From: JAZSMJ01 sp045535815
Lineage (GTDB): Bacteria; Bacillota; Clostridia; Oscillospirales; CAG-272
Direction of reading: 5' to 3'
DNA: 64,000 bases
Assembly (NCBI GenBank): GCA_045535815.1
Contig: JAZSMJ010000006.1
Span: 1-64,000, forward strand
A program made the translations under genes and the position numbers. This document shows positions 52,347-60,087 of the stretch, piece after piece. The notes under the pieces were generated by a model. That model made no database searches. It worked only from the letters and a program-made list of their open reading frames with translations, and had not been told where the DNA came from. The stretch's first letter is position 1, and each line of letters starts with the position of its first letter.

Positions 52347-53441
52347 TTATTTAACATTCCACTCGCCCGCATATTCAGAAAGGCGTTCCTTGATTTTAAT
52401 AAAATCATCTTTTTTTCGTATTTTATCAAAAACGGGGTCTTCCATTTTCTTGAGTAGCATTGACGCATCGTTTTCAATAGAATCTGTAGCCCATGTGCCA
52501 TGCTCTTTGCCACGAAAAACAAGGGATGTCTGTTCTTCATAAACAGATGTAATAAATTTTATGGCGTGTTCCTCGGCCAAAGAAAGATGGTGCAAAGCCT
52601 TTTCATAGTCTTCTTTTATTGCATAATAAAAGGCTTGTTCACGATGAGTGTCGCATAAATGAGTATGATAAAATCCGAAATCACCGTTTTCAAAAAACAA
52701 ATGTAACAATGCAATACGTTTATCCCGAATGATAGCAGCTTCCTCAGGTGTGTATACCATCTCCCCTGAATCCATTTTTGTTTGTAAAGAGAATAAGCTA
52801 TTTGAAAGGAATTGAAGCAAATTAAAAGTTTTAATCTGCTTAGAGTCATATGCTTTATTTCCTGAATAAACCATACTAAGCAACATTTCTTGTGAAACGG
52901 ACATAAATGGCATAGAATTTGCCATTTTTACGGCTTCATCCAATCGATCAACATCTTTATAAGAAAAACACAGAATCTGAATTGCACTATGCCTTTGATG
53001 ATCATCTGTACTATGTTTAAGTATTTTTTCTCCCCATTTTATTGTCTCATCGAGATATTTGCGGTCTCCTGTAACATCTTTTTGCCAAAAAGAAACACAC
53101 ATAAGATTATCTATGATATCGCAATTATCGGGATATATTCGCAGCCCGTCTTCCAATATTTTGCGTGCTTTCTCCAAATGTCCTCGGCTTGAATATTTGT
53201 GAGCTTCATCACAAATTGCACTTATATTTTTTTGCTTTTGTACAAGATCAATTTCTAAAAGTTCATCTGAAGTAACATTAAATAAATTGCAAAGTGGAGC
53301 AATAAGCGAAATGTCGGGCATCGCCATATCGGTCTCCCAGCGGCTGACTGCTTGCGGAGAAATAGAGAGAATTTCTGCAAGCTGTTCTTGTGTCATATTA
53401 CGCTCACGTCGAAGCTTTTTGATTGTTTTTCCAAGACTCAT
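52347..53441 (-). CDS. XRE-family transcriptional regulator with a helical sensor domain
   Basis: 364 residues. The N-terminal helix-turn-helix is MTQEQLAEILSISPQAVSRW (about 16-35). The remaining 290 residues are helical and TPR-like (YSSRGHLEKARKILEDGLRIYPDN in parts, EDYEKALHHLSLAEEHA), a layout seen in regulators that respond to a bound peptide or protein. AAAGGAG precedes the ATG. No target operon is adjacent; the aldo/keto reductase upstream has its own promoter. Confidence 0.85.
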   Translation of the reverse strand: MSLGKTIKKLRRERNMTQEQLAEILSISPQAVSRWETDMAMPDISLIAPLCNLFNVTSDELLEIDLVQKQKNISAICDEAHKYSSRGHLEKARKILEDGLRIYPDNCDIIDNLMCVSFWQKDVTGDRKYLDETIKWGEKILKHSTDDHQRHSAIQILCFSYKDVDRLDEAVKMANSMPFMSVSQEMLLSMVYSGNKAYDSKQIKTFNLLQFLSNSLFSLQTKMDSGEMVYTPEEAAIIRDKRIALLHLFFENGDFGFYHTHLCDTHREQAFYYAIKEDYEKALHHLSLAEEHAIKFITSVYEEQTSLVFRGKEHGTWATDSIENDASMLLKKMEDPVFDKIRKKDDFIKIKERLSEYAGEWNVK

Positions 53442-53469
53442 AGCATAACTCCTTTAATAAAAATATTTT

Positions 53470-53518
53470 GTCGGGCCGACTGTGATTATATTATACAATT
53501 TAGTTTGTTATCTGTCTA
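53470..53518 (-). promoter_or_regulatory. Promoter and operator-like palindrome of the XRE gene
   Basis: On the minus strand TAGACA (53513-53518), a 17-base spacer and TATAAT (53490-53495). An 11-base palindrome, GTCGGGCCGAC at 53470-53480, covers the region just after the start of transcription, where an autorepressor would bind. Confidence 0.6.
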
Positions 53519-53617
53519 TATCTCATCAATTGGGAAAAATTCTATTTTAAATTGTTTTTTTGATGATAGAATTGACGCAATACCACGCCAGCGGTAAGTA
53601 AGTGAGCCACTGTTGGC
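53519..53617. repeat. Remnant of a dispersed-repeat-like segment
   Basis: A GC-richer stretch containing GTGAGCCACTGTTGGC leads straight into the GCCTCCC hairpin. It resembles the ends of small palindromic repeats common between genes of gut Clostridia. No coding potential is visible. Assignment is tentative. Confidence 0.35.
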
Positions 53618-53647
53618 AAAAAAGCCTCCCTTTTTGTAAAGGGAGGC
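53618..53647 (-). terminator. Terminator of the aldo/keto reductase gene
   Basis: GCCTCCCTTT (53624-53633), loop TTGT, AAAGGGAGGC (53638-53647), followed by TTTTTT on the minus strand. Confidence 0.85.
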
Positions 53648-53727
53648 ATGATTGTTTTTGCTATATGATTATAAAAACTGTCCTTTAGAGTTCAAAGTAT
53701 TGGCTTCTATTTTTTTATGGAAGTATA

Positions 53728-54678
53728 TCAGATGTTAAGCTCTGCAAGCTTTGCATCTATCTTAGCCATTTCCTCATCTGTGAGGGACCAATCGAATGCA
53801 GCGCAGTTTTCCTTTGCTTCGTAAACGTTTCTGACTCCGCAAAGCGCTGTGCCGACGTAATCCTTCTGCGTGCTCCAGTTAAGAGCTATCTGTGCAAGCG
53901 GACGTCCGTTTTCAGCAGAGATTTCGTCAAGTGTCTTCAAAAGCTCCATGCACTTTGAGAACTTGGGTTCTTTATAAAAATCGTAGAACGTAAAGCGGAA
54001 ATCAGCAGGATCCCAGTTGGGTATCTCGCGGATAGCACCGGTGAGAATTCCTGATCCGAGACTGCCGTATGTGAAGGATGAAATACCGTTTCCTGCACAC
54101 CACTTCATAAGCTCTTTTTCGGTCTGATTTACCATAGAGTAAGGGGGCTGTATAACGTCGATCTCAGCGGTTTTTCTGCATTCTTCAATCATAGCCTGAT
54201 CAAAGTTAGAAACACCGAGATATCTGATCTTGCCCTGCTTTTTAAGATCAAGCATTGCTCCCATGGTCTCTTCAAAAGGAGTGTTAGGATCAGGCCAGTG
54301 CACGAAATAAAAGTCAATATAATCAACGTCAAGTCTTTTGAGTGAATCATCGCACTCTTTAAAGCAGTTCTTTCTTGAACCGTCACGCGGAACCTCAGCA
54401 TTTACACCCTGATCGAATCCGATACCAAATTTTGTAGCTACATAAATCTTGTCTCTGGGCAATCCTTTAATAGCTCTGCCTACGATTTCCTCGGAGACAC
54501 CGCTGTTATAGAACGGCGCAGTATCGATAAGGTTAACACCTTGATCGAACATATAGTGAATGGCGTCAATCGAATCCTTTTCGGTAACTTCACCGTATCT
54601 TGCTCCGCCTATAGCCCACGTTCCGACTGCAAGTGCGGAAACGTCAACTCCGGCATTTTGTAAATGTTTGTAACGCAT
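53728..54678 (-). CDS. Aldo/keto reductase
   Basis: 316 residues. The catalytic tetrad is visible: Asp in LIDTAPFYNSG, Tyr in the same segment, Lys in VATKFG, His in FVHWPDPN. LGVSNFDQA and the C-terminal GVRNVYEAKEN bind NADP. The family reduces aldehydes and ketones; the specific substrate is not evident. Monocistronic with its own promoter and a striking palindrome upstream. Confidence 0.93.
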   Translation of the reverse strand: MRYKHLQNAGVDVSALAVGTWAIGGARYGEVTEKDSIDAIHYMFDQGVNLIDTAPFYNSGVSEEIVGRAIKGLPRDKIYVATKFGIGFDQGVNAEVPRDGSRKNCFKECDDSLKRLDVDYIDFYFVHWPDPNTPFEETMGAMLDLKKQGKIRYLGVSNFDQAMIEECRKTAEIDVIQPPYSMVNQTEKELMKWCAGNGISSFTYGSLGSGILTGAIREIPNWDPADFRFTFYDFYKEPKFSKCMELLKTLDEISAENGRPLAQIALNWSTQKDYVGTALCGVRNVYEAKENCAAFDWSLTDEEMAKIDAKLAELNI

Positions 54679-54711
54679 ATTAAATCCTCCTTAAAAAGAT
54701 TTCATAAGTTT

Positions 54712-54758
54712 ATTATAGCAACATAAAAATAATATTTAAATACTATTTTGAAAATAGT
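54712..54758 (-). promoter_or_regulatory. Aldo/keto reductase promoter with an upstream perfect palindrome
   Basis: On the minus strand TTTAAA (54735-54740), a 17-base spacer and TATAAT (54712-54717) with a TG extension. ACTATTTT, central G, AAAATAGT (54742-54758) forms a perfect 17-base palindrome directly upstream of the -35 box, a position suited to an activator. Confidence 0.6.
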
Positions 54759-54858
54759 GAACATAATGTCAAATGACGAAGCGACTTATCCTTTAAAAAG
54801 CAAGTTTTTTTGTTCTTTTAAAAACTGCTTATCATACTTTTTGTTAAACAGTTTAAAT

Positions 54859-54886
54859 AAAACCGGATTCATGAGAATCCGGTTTT
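54859..54886 (-). terminator. Terminator of the NERD and corrinoid-activation genes
   Basis: AAAACCGGATTC (54859-54870), loop ATGA, GAATCCGGTTTT (54875-54886); on the minus strand it runs into TTTTATTT. Confidence 0.9.
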
Positions 54887-54899
54887 AATTTAATACTAT

Positions 54900-55568
54900 T
54901 TAAACTTGATGAGCGTTGTAGGGCATTCTTCTGTTAGGACAGGAAATTCTGGGGCAGAGCATACAGTTTTCGTATTCTTTTTCAGATGCGAAAAATATTC
55001 CGGATCCCGATTTTGAAGGAAGCATCAAGAAGCTTTCGGTCAGTATGACTCCGGTATCCTCAAATGCAGTTTTAAGAATGTCAAACAGCTGTCTTTGACC
55101 GCTGATGGGCCATTCCTTTAAAGAACCGGGATTAACTGCAGCAATTTTATCCGCTTTTATGAAATTATCTATTACATACTGCCTTGTTTTCATCATAAAA
55201 GCATAGAGATATAATTCGCATATCGAATCTGCAATATAATTTTCTATAGGGTCTTCTTTAGTGCTTTTCCAATCGTCAAGCTCTCTGCCGCAGCTTACAA
55301 CGTACGGATAAAGATATTGCTGATCCTTTGTTAATGATGCAACGTGAGAAGAATCGATAGTAACGCCGTCTATTATCAGCTTTTCACCGTCGTTGAATTC
55401 AGGCTCGGATTCAATTATAAGTGCCTTGGGATTGGCAATTTTTTCTGCTTCGCCAAGAAGTGCTTTAACCGTATCTGCATCGTCTTCCCATTGAGCTATC
55501 AATTTATCCGTTTTTATATCTTCTGCAGAAATCGGAAGGTCTGACGCAGTTAAATTAAACTTTTTCAT
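54900..55568 (-). CDS. Vitamin B12-dependent methionine synthase activation-domain protein
   Basis: 222 residues from ATG 55568 (GAGAGG upstream; an in-frame TTG at 55583 is less likely). NPGSLKEWPISGQRQLFDIL followed by GVILTESFLMLPSKSGSG (each shortened here in reading) matches the reactivation domain that in MetH binds S-adenosylmethionine to remethylate cob(II)alamin. It ends with cysteines in CMLCPRISCPNRR. It is a free-standing domain with no methionine synthase core in the window, so it may serve a split MetH or another corrinoid protein elsewhere. Confidence 0.8.
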   Translation of the reverse strand: MKKFNLTASDLPISAEDIKTDKLIAQWEDDADTVKALLGEAEKIANPKALIIESEPEFNDGEKLIIDGVTIDSSHVASLTKDQQYLYPYVVSCGRELDDWKSTKEDPIENYIADSICELYLYAFMMKTRQYVIDNFIKADKIAAVNPGSLKEWPISGQRQLFDILKTAFEDTGVILTESFLMLPSKSGSGIFFASEKEYENCMLCPRISCPNRRMPYNAHQV

Positions 55569-55579
55569 AACTAAACCTC

Positions 55580-56266
55580 TCAATTGTCACTATGTTTCTT
55601 ATCTCGAGCTTTAATGCTTTTGATATGCTTTCTTTTTACACCGAAGCATCTGACTGCATTTGCAGCGATGGAGTTTGATACTCTGTGTATTTCGTGATTG
55701 GATATAGAACGAATTGCGCTCTTGTCCTTCAAATATTTTACAAGGGTGTCAGCATAGGTAAGATTTTCATAGCGGTGCTTGAATTTTACGTTCTGATCGG
55801 CAAAAACAACCACGCTGTGCATTGGAATGTTATATATGCCGTCACGCTTTAATACGTCGCTTACGGCTCTGATATGAGCTGCGTTTTGCTCAAAAGGATT
55901 ATGAAACGCAAGATGCTTTTCTCCGTAGTGCTGACACCAATCACCCATAGCAGGGTTGTCTATAAAGCCTTTGCTGCCTTTAACTTCAATAACGAATATT
56001 CCGGCTTTTGTAACCAGAAGAATGTCGATCTCAGTAACCTTATCGGTATTATAAGCGCTTTTAGGGAGATAAATGTTTCTGAAAACGTTTTTGGGATTAA
56101 AAGCAAGCTTTACAAGCTTTGAAATATAATTTTCAGTTTCGCGGCCGTATTTAAGTATATCCTTTGATGCTTTAGCCGATGCCACTTTCTTGTATATAAA
56201 AAGGAATATAATAAGCAGTAACAGCAGAAAAACAACTGCGCCTAATGCTATTAAAAAGTATTTCAT
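55580..56266 (-). CDS. NERD-domain nuclease-related membrane protein
   Basis: 228 residues from ATG 56266 (AGAGG upstream). One N-terminal membrane helix (LIALGAVVFLLLLLIIFLFI), then a NERD domain: GRETENYISKLV, EIDILLVTKAGIFVIEVKGSKG (in parts) with the D and ExK residues of a restriction-endonuclease-like fold, and NPFEQNAAHI. Function unknown; such proteins may act in DNA processing or uptake. The corrinoid-activation gene follows closely. Confidence 0.85.
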   Translation of the reverse strand: MKYFLIALGAVVFLLLLLIIFLFIYKKVASAKASKDILKYGRETENYISKLVKLAFNPKNVFRNIYLPKSAYNTDKVTEIDILLVTKAGIFVIEVKGSKGFIDNPAMGDWCQHYGEKHLAFHNPFEQNAAHIRAVSDVLKRDGIYNIPMHSVVVFADQNVKFKHRYENLTYADTLVKYLKDKSAIRSISNHEIHRVSNSIAANAVRCFGVKRKHIKSIKARDKKHSDN

Positions 56267-56294
56267 TTTAAACCTCTGTATTATTAAACAAAAA

Positions 56295-56324
56295 GGCGGA
56301 AGCAAGATAAGCCATGCTGCCGCC
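56295..56324 (-). terminator. Hairpin terminator after the acyl carrier protein gene
   Basis: GGCGG/CCGCC with an inner AGCA/TGCT stem (56295-56324) is followed on the minus strand by TTTTTGTTT. It separates the ligase-ACP pair from the NERD gene. Confidence 0.7.
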
Positions 56325-56340
56325 GTATTTGCATAGGTAA

Positions 56341-56571
56341 TTATGCTCCGGTAATCTCAGAAAGATAATTTACTATATCGCCTACGGTGATAAAGCCGTG
56401 TATATCCTCGTCCTTAACTTCGATGCTGTACTTTTCTTCGCAGAGAAGAATAAGATCCGCAAGCTCCAAAGAGTTGATACCGAGATCGTTTACAAGCTCA
56501 GATTCGGGCTTGATGGTGTCTGCATCGATCTGCAAATTTTCAACAAGAATATTTTTTACTTCTTCAAACAT
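56341..56571 (-). CDS. acpP: Acyl carrier protein
   Basis: 76 residues, acidic, four-helix. The phosphopantetheine serine is in LGINSLELADLI (family DSL, here NSL). ELVNDLG precedes it. It lies 30 bases after the acyl-AMP ligase gene and is probably its loading partner rather than the general fatty-acid ACP, since no fab genes are adjacent. Confidence 0.92.
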   Translation of the reverse strand: MFEEVKNILVENLQIDADTIKPESELVNDLGINSLELADLILLCEEKYSIEVKDEDIHGFITVGDIVNYLSEITGA

Positions 56572-56601
56572 AATATAAATCCTCCGATGTATGTGTAAAA
56601 A

Positions 56602-58302
56602 TTATTTAACGGTAAATCTTTTGATCTTTCTTGACGTGGTCTTTTCAAATTCAGTATCACGCAGCTCGATCTCACGTATCTGCTTGAAAGAGGGCAGATT
56701 TTTATTGATTTTATTTACTTCAGCCTTGATGGTCTCGTATATTTCATCCTTTGATACGTCTTTAAACATATCATAATTCGGATATACTATCGCAGTAATA
56801 ACCGGCTCATTATTTGCGTTATTTCTTCCAATAACTACAGATTCTGCAATCATATCGCATCTGCCGAGATATTCCTCGATCTCTTCGGGGAAAACGTTCT
56901 TTCCGTTAGAAAGGATAATAACGTTTTTCTTTCTTCCGGTGATGAAAATATAGTTTTTATCATCTATATATCCGATATCTCCGGTGCGGAACCATCCGTC
57001 TTCTGTAAATACTTCCTTTGTAGCCTCTTCGTTCTTGTAATATCCGAGCATAACGTTTTCGCCCTTTACAAGAATCTCTCCCGTGCCGTCCTCAGCCGGA
57101 TGGTCAATCTTGACCTGACAGCCCCAAACGGGTTGACCGACGGATCTGTATTTTATTTTTCCGGGGGAATTGACGGCAACCAAGGGTGCACATTCGGTAA
57201 TTCCATAGCCTTCGAGAACGATTATTCCGAAGCTGTTAAAGTCCTTTATAAGCTGAGGATTCAGCGGAGCGCCACCACAAACGATCGAACGAAGATTGCC
57301 GCCGAGAGCACCTGTTATCTGCGCAAAAAGCTTTCCTCTGAGGTCAATGCCTATCTTAAGAAGAGCATCACTTAAAGCCATTGCTGTACGAACCTTTTTA
57401 CGCATTCCTTTTTTATCTATCTCAAGCCATATCTTTTTGTACATAGTCTCAACAAAAAGAGGTACAAGCATAAGAGCGTTCGGCTTGAAATATCCGAAAT
57501 TGCGAAGTGCATTTTTTAAACTGTCGTTTATAAAAATTGATGCGCCGAGATTTGAAATAGCAAAGTGCCCGCAGGTGACCTCATATGAATGATTCATAGG
57601 AAGAACCGACACAAAGGTGTTGCGGTCATCATACTCCATAGACTGACACGCTGCATTCGTTGCGGCAGTAAGATTATGCTGAGAAAGCATAACTCCCTTG
57701 CTCGTTCCGGTAGTTCCTGATGTGAAGAGAAGGGCTACCATCTTTTCCATATCGATCTTATGATCAACAAATACGGTGTTACCGCCCTCAAGCTCTTTCT
57801 TACCCTCTTCGAGAAGATAATTTATTGCAATAACATCATCCGCAGACATATCTTCGGATGAATCGTGTATCGGAATGAAAAACTTGACGTTTGGTAACTG
57901 TTCTCTGTAATTGATAAGTCTATTATTGAAGCTTTCGGTATAAACGATAGCGCACGCTTCACTCAGGTTGAGAAAATTGATTATTTCTTGATCGGCAAGC
58001 TCTTTATCAAGCGGAATAATAACACCGCCACCGTTTACAGCAGCGTAATATGCTGTCATATAATAGGGGTGTGTTTCACCAATAACGGCAATGTTCTTTC
58101 CCATAATGCCGAGCTTTGCAAACGCTGTACCGAGATAATTCATATTATTATAATGCTCAAGATATGTTATTCTGCATTCTTTTTTATTTTGCATATAATA
58201 ATAAAGAACGTTATCGGGATATAAATCAGCACTTGATTTTACAAGATCTCTAAGATCAGTTATGATTTTGGGAGTCTTATTTGCTTTCAGTTTGATAGGC
58301 AT
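56602..58302 (-). CDS. AMP-dependent acyl-CoA/acyl-ACP synthetase
   Basis: 566 residues from ATG 58302 (AAAGGA upstream; the open frame to 58425 crosses its promoter). Core motifs are LFTSGTTGTSKGV, EGYGITECAPL, GWFRTGDIG and the C-terminal GRKKNVIILSNGKNV. It activates a long-chain or other carboxylic acid to the adenylate and transfers it to CoA or to the ACP encoded next. The pairing favours acyl-ACP formation, perhaps for phospholipid or lipopeptide use. Confidence 0.9.
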   Translation of the reverse strand: MPIKLKANKTPKIITDLRDLVKSSADLYPDNVLYYYMQNKKECRITYLEHYNNMNYLGTAFAKLGIMGKNIAVIGETHPYYMTAYYAAVNGGGVIIPLDKELADQEIINFLNLSEACAIVYTESFNNRLINYREQLPNVKFFIPIHDSSEDMSADDVIAINYLLEEGKKELEGGNTVFVDHKIDMEKMVALLFTSGTTGTSKGVMLSQHNLTAATNAACQSMEYDDRNTFVSVLPMNHSYEVTCGHFAISNLGASIFINDSLKNALRNFGYFKPNALMLVPLFVETMYKKIWLEIDKKGMRKKVRTAMALSDALLKIGIDLRGKLFAQITGALGGNLRSIVCGGAPLNPQLIKDFNSFGIIVLEGYGITECAPLVAVNSPGKIKYRSVGQPVWGCQVKIDHPAEDGTGEILVKGENVMLGYYKNEEATKEVFTEDGWFRTGDIGYIDDKNYIFITGRKKNVIILSNGKNVFPEEIEEYLGRCDMIAESVVIGRNNANNEPVITAIVYPNYDMFKDVSKDEIYETIKAEVNKINKNLPSFKQIREIELRDTEFEKTTSRKIKRFTVK

Positions 58303-58353
58303 ATGTACGTTCCTTTCATAATACAACTGATAGTTACAAAATGACCATCCATT

Positions 58354-58382
58354 ATTATACAAAACAAAAATATTTTTGTCAA
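58354..58382 (-). promoter_or_regulatory. Promoter of the acyl synthetase operon
   Basis: On the minus strand a consensus TTGACA (58377-58382), a 17-base spacer and consensus TATAAT (58354-58359). Confidence 0.85.
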
Positions 58383-58449
58383 CAAGTAAAAATGGGTTTG
58401 ATACTGTATGTAAAGTAAATATCAAAAAAACATTAGGTATATTATAGGG

Positions 58450-58478
58450 TTGACTTTTTCATCGATTGGTGTTAGAAT
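58450..58478 (+). promoter_or_regulatory. Promoter of the mgtC-like gene
   Basis: TTGACT (58450-58455), a 17-base spacer and TAGAAT (58473-58478). A leader of about 60 bases runs to the AAAGGA ribosome site; no long magnesium-sensor leader is visible. Confidence 0.7.
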
Positions 58479-58545
58479 CTTTATCATCAAAAATTATTAC
58501 TGTATATTTAGAGCAAATAGCTTGTATCAACGAAAGGATAATATT

Positions 58546-59262
58546 ATGTTTGATTGGTATCAGGAGGCAGTATACATTTTCAGGATACTTTTATCGGGCG
58601 TATGCGGTATACTGGTTGGACTTGAAAGGAAAAACCGTTCAAAGGAAGCGGGAATACGCACCCATTTCGTAGTTGCGTGCGGTGCGGCATTGATTATGAT
58701 AATATCAAAATACGCATTCTTTGACGTCATTAGCGGTGAAGCCTTTTCCGGAGCTGATATAAGACTCGATCCTTCACGAGTTGCTTCAACGATAGCAAGC
58801 GGTATAGGTTTTCTCGGTGCAGGTATGATTTTTGTGCAAAAGAATACCGTAAAGGGTCTTACAACAGCGGCAGGAATATGGACAACGTCGGGTATCGGTA
58901 TGGCGATAGGCTCGGGTATGTATATCCTTGGCGTTTCTGTGACGTTTATAATACTAATTGCACAGCTTATCCTTCATCTTAATTTCAGACGGCTAAGAAA
59001 TACCAAAACCAAGCTTTTAACAGTAAAGGACGTGTGCGAAGAGGGATATCAGCAGTATATTTCCGATGAATTTCAGAAAAATAAAATAAGTATCAGGGAA
59101 ACGTCAATAGAAAGTTCGCAGGACGGTGAAAAAAGAAATTACAGATTTGTAATAGACGTTCCGTCTGAGATAAACGAAGAAGAAATAATGATGTTAACAA
59201 AATACAGAAGCAGTATAAGGAACCACACAAAAAATAAAGATATCGAACAATCGATGGAATAA
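58546..59262 (+). CDS. MgtC/SapB-family membrane protein
   Basis: 238 residues from ATG 58546 (AAAGGA upstream; the longer frame from 58450 overlaps the promoter). Four or five membrane helices carry the family motifs GLERKNRSKEAGIRTH (in part), RVASTIASGIGFLGAGMI and GLTTAAGIWTTSGIGMA (in part). A cytoplasmic ACT-like C-terminal domain follows. In pathogens MgtC aids survival in low magnesium by acting on ATP synthase; in other bacteria the role is unclear. Confidence 0.92.
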   Translation: MFDWYQEAVYIFRILLSGVCGILVGLERKNRSKEAGIRTHFVVACGAALIMIISKYAFFDVISGEAFSGADIRLDPSRVASTIASGIGFLGAGMIFVQKNTVKGLTTAAGIWTTSGIGMAIGSGMYILGVSVTFIILIAQLILHLNFRRLRNTKTKLLTVKDVCEEGYQQYISDEFQKNKISIRETSIESSQDGEKRNYRFVIDVPSEINEEEIMMLTKYRSSIRNHTKNKDIEQSME

Positions 59263-59316
59263 ATCAGCAGGGTAATTTTTATTTCTTCTTTCTAAATTAA
59301 ATATTTGGTAAAACTC

Positions 59317-59346
59317 TTGACAAACGCATCATGACTTTGCTATAAT
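59317..59346 (+). promoter_or_regulatory. Promoter of tRNA-Leu
   Basis: TTGACA (59317-59322), an 18-base spacer and TATAAT (59341-59346) with a TG extension, 38 bases before the tRNA. Confidence 0.85.
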
Positions 59347-59384
59347 AATGTCTGTCAATCGGAAAGATTGGTAAATATCATAAT

Positions 59385-59471
59385 GCGGGTATGGCGGAAT
59401 TGGCAGACGCGCTAGATTCAGGTTCTAGTGGGGGCAACTTCGTGAAGGTTCAAGTCCTTTTACCCGCACCA
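59385..59471 (+). tRNA. tRNA-Leu (anticodon CAG)
   Basis: Acceptor GCGGGTA pairs with TACCCGC; D arm GCG...CGC; anticodon stem CTAGA/TCTAG with loop TTCAGGT, anticodon CAG; a long class II variable arm; T arm with GGTTCAAGTCC; encoded CCA at 59469-59471. It marks the left edge of the small accessory island. Confidence 0.96.
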
Positions 59472-59473
59472 CT

Positions 59474-59515
59474 AAAAAAGTCACTTTTGTCTACCGACAA
59501 AGGTGACCTTTTTTA
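59474..59515 (+). terminator. tRNA-Leu terminator with TTTGTC-TACC-GACAAA tip
   Basis: GTCACTTTTGTC (59480-59491), loop TACC, GACAAAGGTGAC (59496-59507), one G-U pair, then TTTTTT. The tip TTTGTC-TACC-GACAAA is shared with the tRNA-Val terminator and, with loop TATC, the copy at 62705-62746. Confidence 0.9.
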
Positions 59516-59516
59516 A

Positions 59517-59682
59517 TGATATCCGTTCCTTGCGGAACGGGTGATATATCTTCGATATGATATCGCACTTCGTGCGATGATATATGCCTGCGGCATATGA
59601 ATGAACGGATATTATATCATGCTTGCGTAGCAAGTATATCATGCGGAGATGCCGTATATCATATCGCGTCAGCGATATATCA
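59517..59682. repeat. Hairpin array A: seven short variable stem-loops joined by GATATA/TATATCAT linkers
   Basis: Units in order: CCGTTCC-TTGC-GGAACGG (59523-59540), ATATC-TTC-GATAT (59546-59558), ATCGCAC-TTC-GTGCGAT (59562-59578), ATATGCC-TGC-GGCATAT (59582-59598), CTTGC-GTA-GCAAG (59622-59634), a decayed CGG...CCG unit (59644-59654), and ATATCGC-GTCA-GCGATAT (59661-59678). Stems differ in sequence, while the linkers (TGATATA or TATATCAT) and 3-4 base loops are kept. The array starts right after the tRNA-Leu terminator and ends at the promoter of the next gene. Confidence 0.85.
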
Positions 59683-59711
59683 TTGAAAAGCACAATAATT
59701 TATGATATAAT
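59683..59711 (+). promoter_or_regulatory. Promoter of the four-helix-bundle gene, abutting the hairpin array
   Basis: TTGAAA (59683-59688), a 17-base spacer and TATAAT (59706-59711). The -35 box begins one base after the last TATATCAT linker of array A. Confidence 0.7.
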
Positions 59712-59733
59712 TATCTTGAAAGAAGGTGCTATT

Positions 59734-60087
59734 ATGTCCGAAAACAAATTACTTGATCTATCTTTTGAATTTGCGGTTGCTATTGTTAATCTTGTGGATG
59801 GCATAACTGCACCCAAAAGTTCCTATATGACCGATCAGCTCGCAAGAGCAGGTACATCGGTTGGTGCCAATATTCACGAAGCGCAGTATGCACAGAGCAA
59901 GAAAGACTTTGTTGCGAAGTTGGAAATCGCTTTGAAAGAATCCAACGAAACAAGTTATTGGTTGAAATTGATGTACGAAACCAAAAGAAGCGATATCGCT
60001 ACATATCAATACACAGAGAAGCTTTGTGGTAATATCCGCAGGCTTTTGATCGCTTCTTGCAGAACCGCGAAGGAGAATTCGAAATGA
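59734..60087 (+). CDS. Four-helix-bundle protein (S23/23S-IVP and Avd-like family)
   Basis: 117 residues from ATG 59734 (AGAAGG 7 bases upstream; the long frame from 59623 runs through the hairpin array). Features are LSFEFAVAIVNLVDGI, the conserved YMTDQLARAGTSVGANIHEAQYAQSKKDF (in parts), LKESNETSYWLKLM and LLIASCRTAKENSK. The family includes proteins encoded in 23S rRNA intervening sequences and the Avd protein of diversity-generating retroelements, but neither rRNA nor a reverse transcriptase is here. The function is unknown; nucleic-acid binding is plausible. It overlaps the next gene by ATGA. Confidence 0.88.
   Translation: MSENKLLDLSFEFAVAIVNLVDGITAPKSSYMTDQLARAGTSVGANIHEAQYAQSKKDFVAKLEIALKESNETSYWLKLMYETKRSDIATYQYTEKLCGNIRRLLIASCRTAKENSK

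Noticed and set aside
59734..60087. Diversity-generating retroelement, because the four-helix-bundle protein resembles Avd
   Set aside because: No reverse transcriptase, template repeat or variable repeat is visible nearby.
59734..60087. 23S rRNA intervening-sequence protein inside an rRNA gene
   Set aside because: No rRNA sequence flanks the gene; it is flanked by a tRNA, hairpins and unrelated protein genes.
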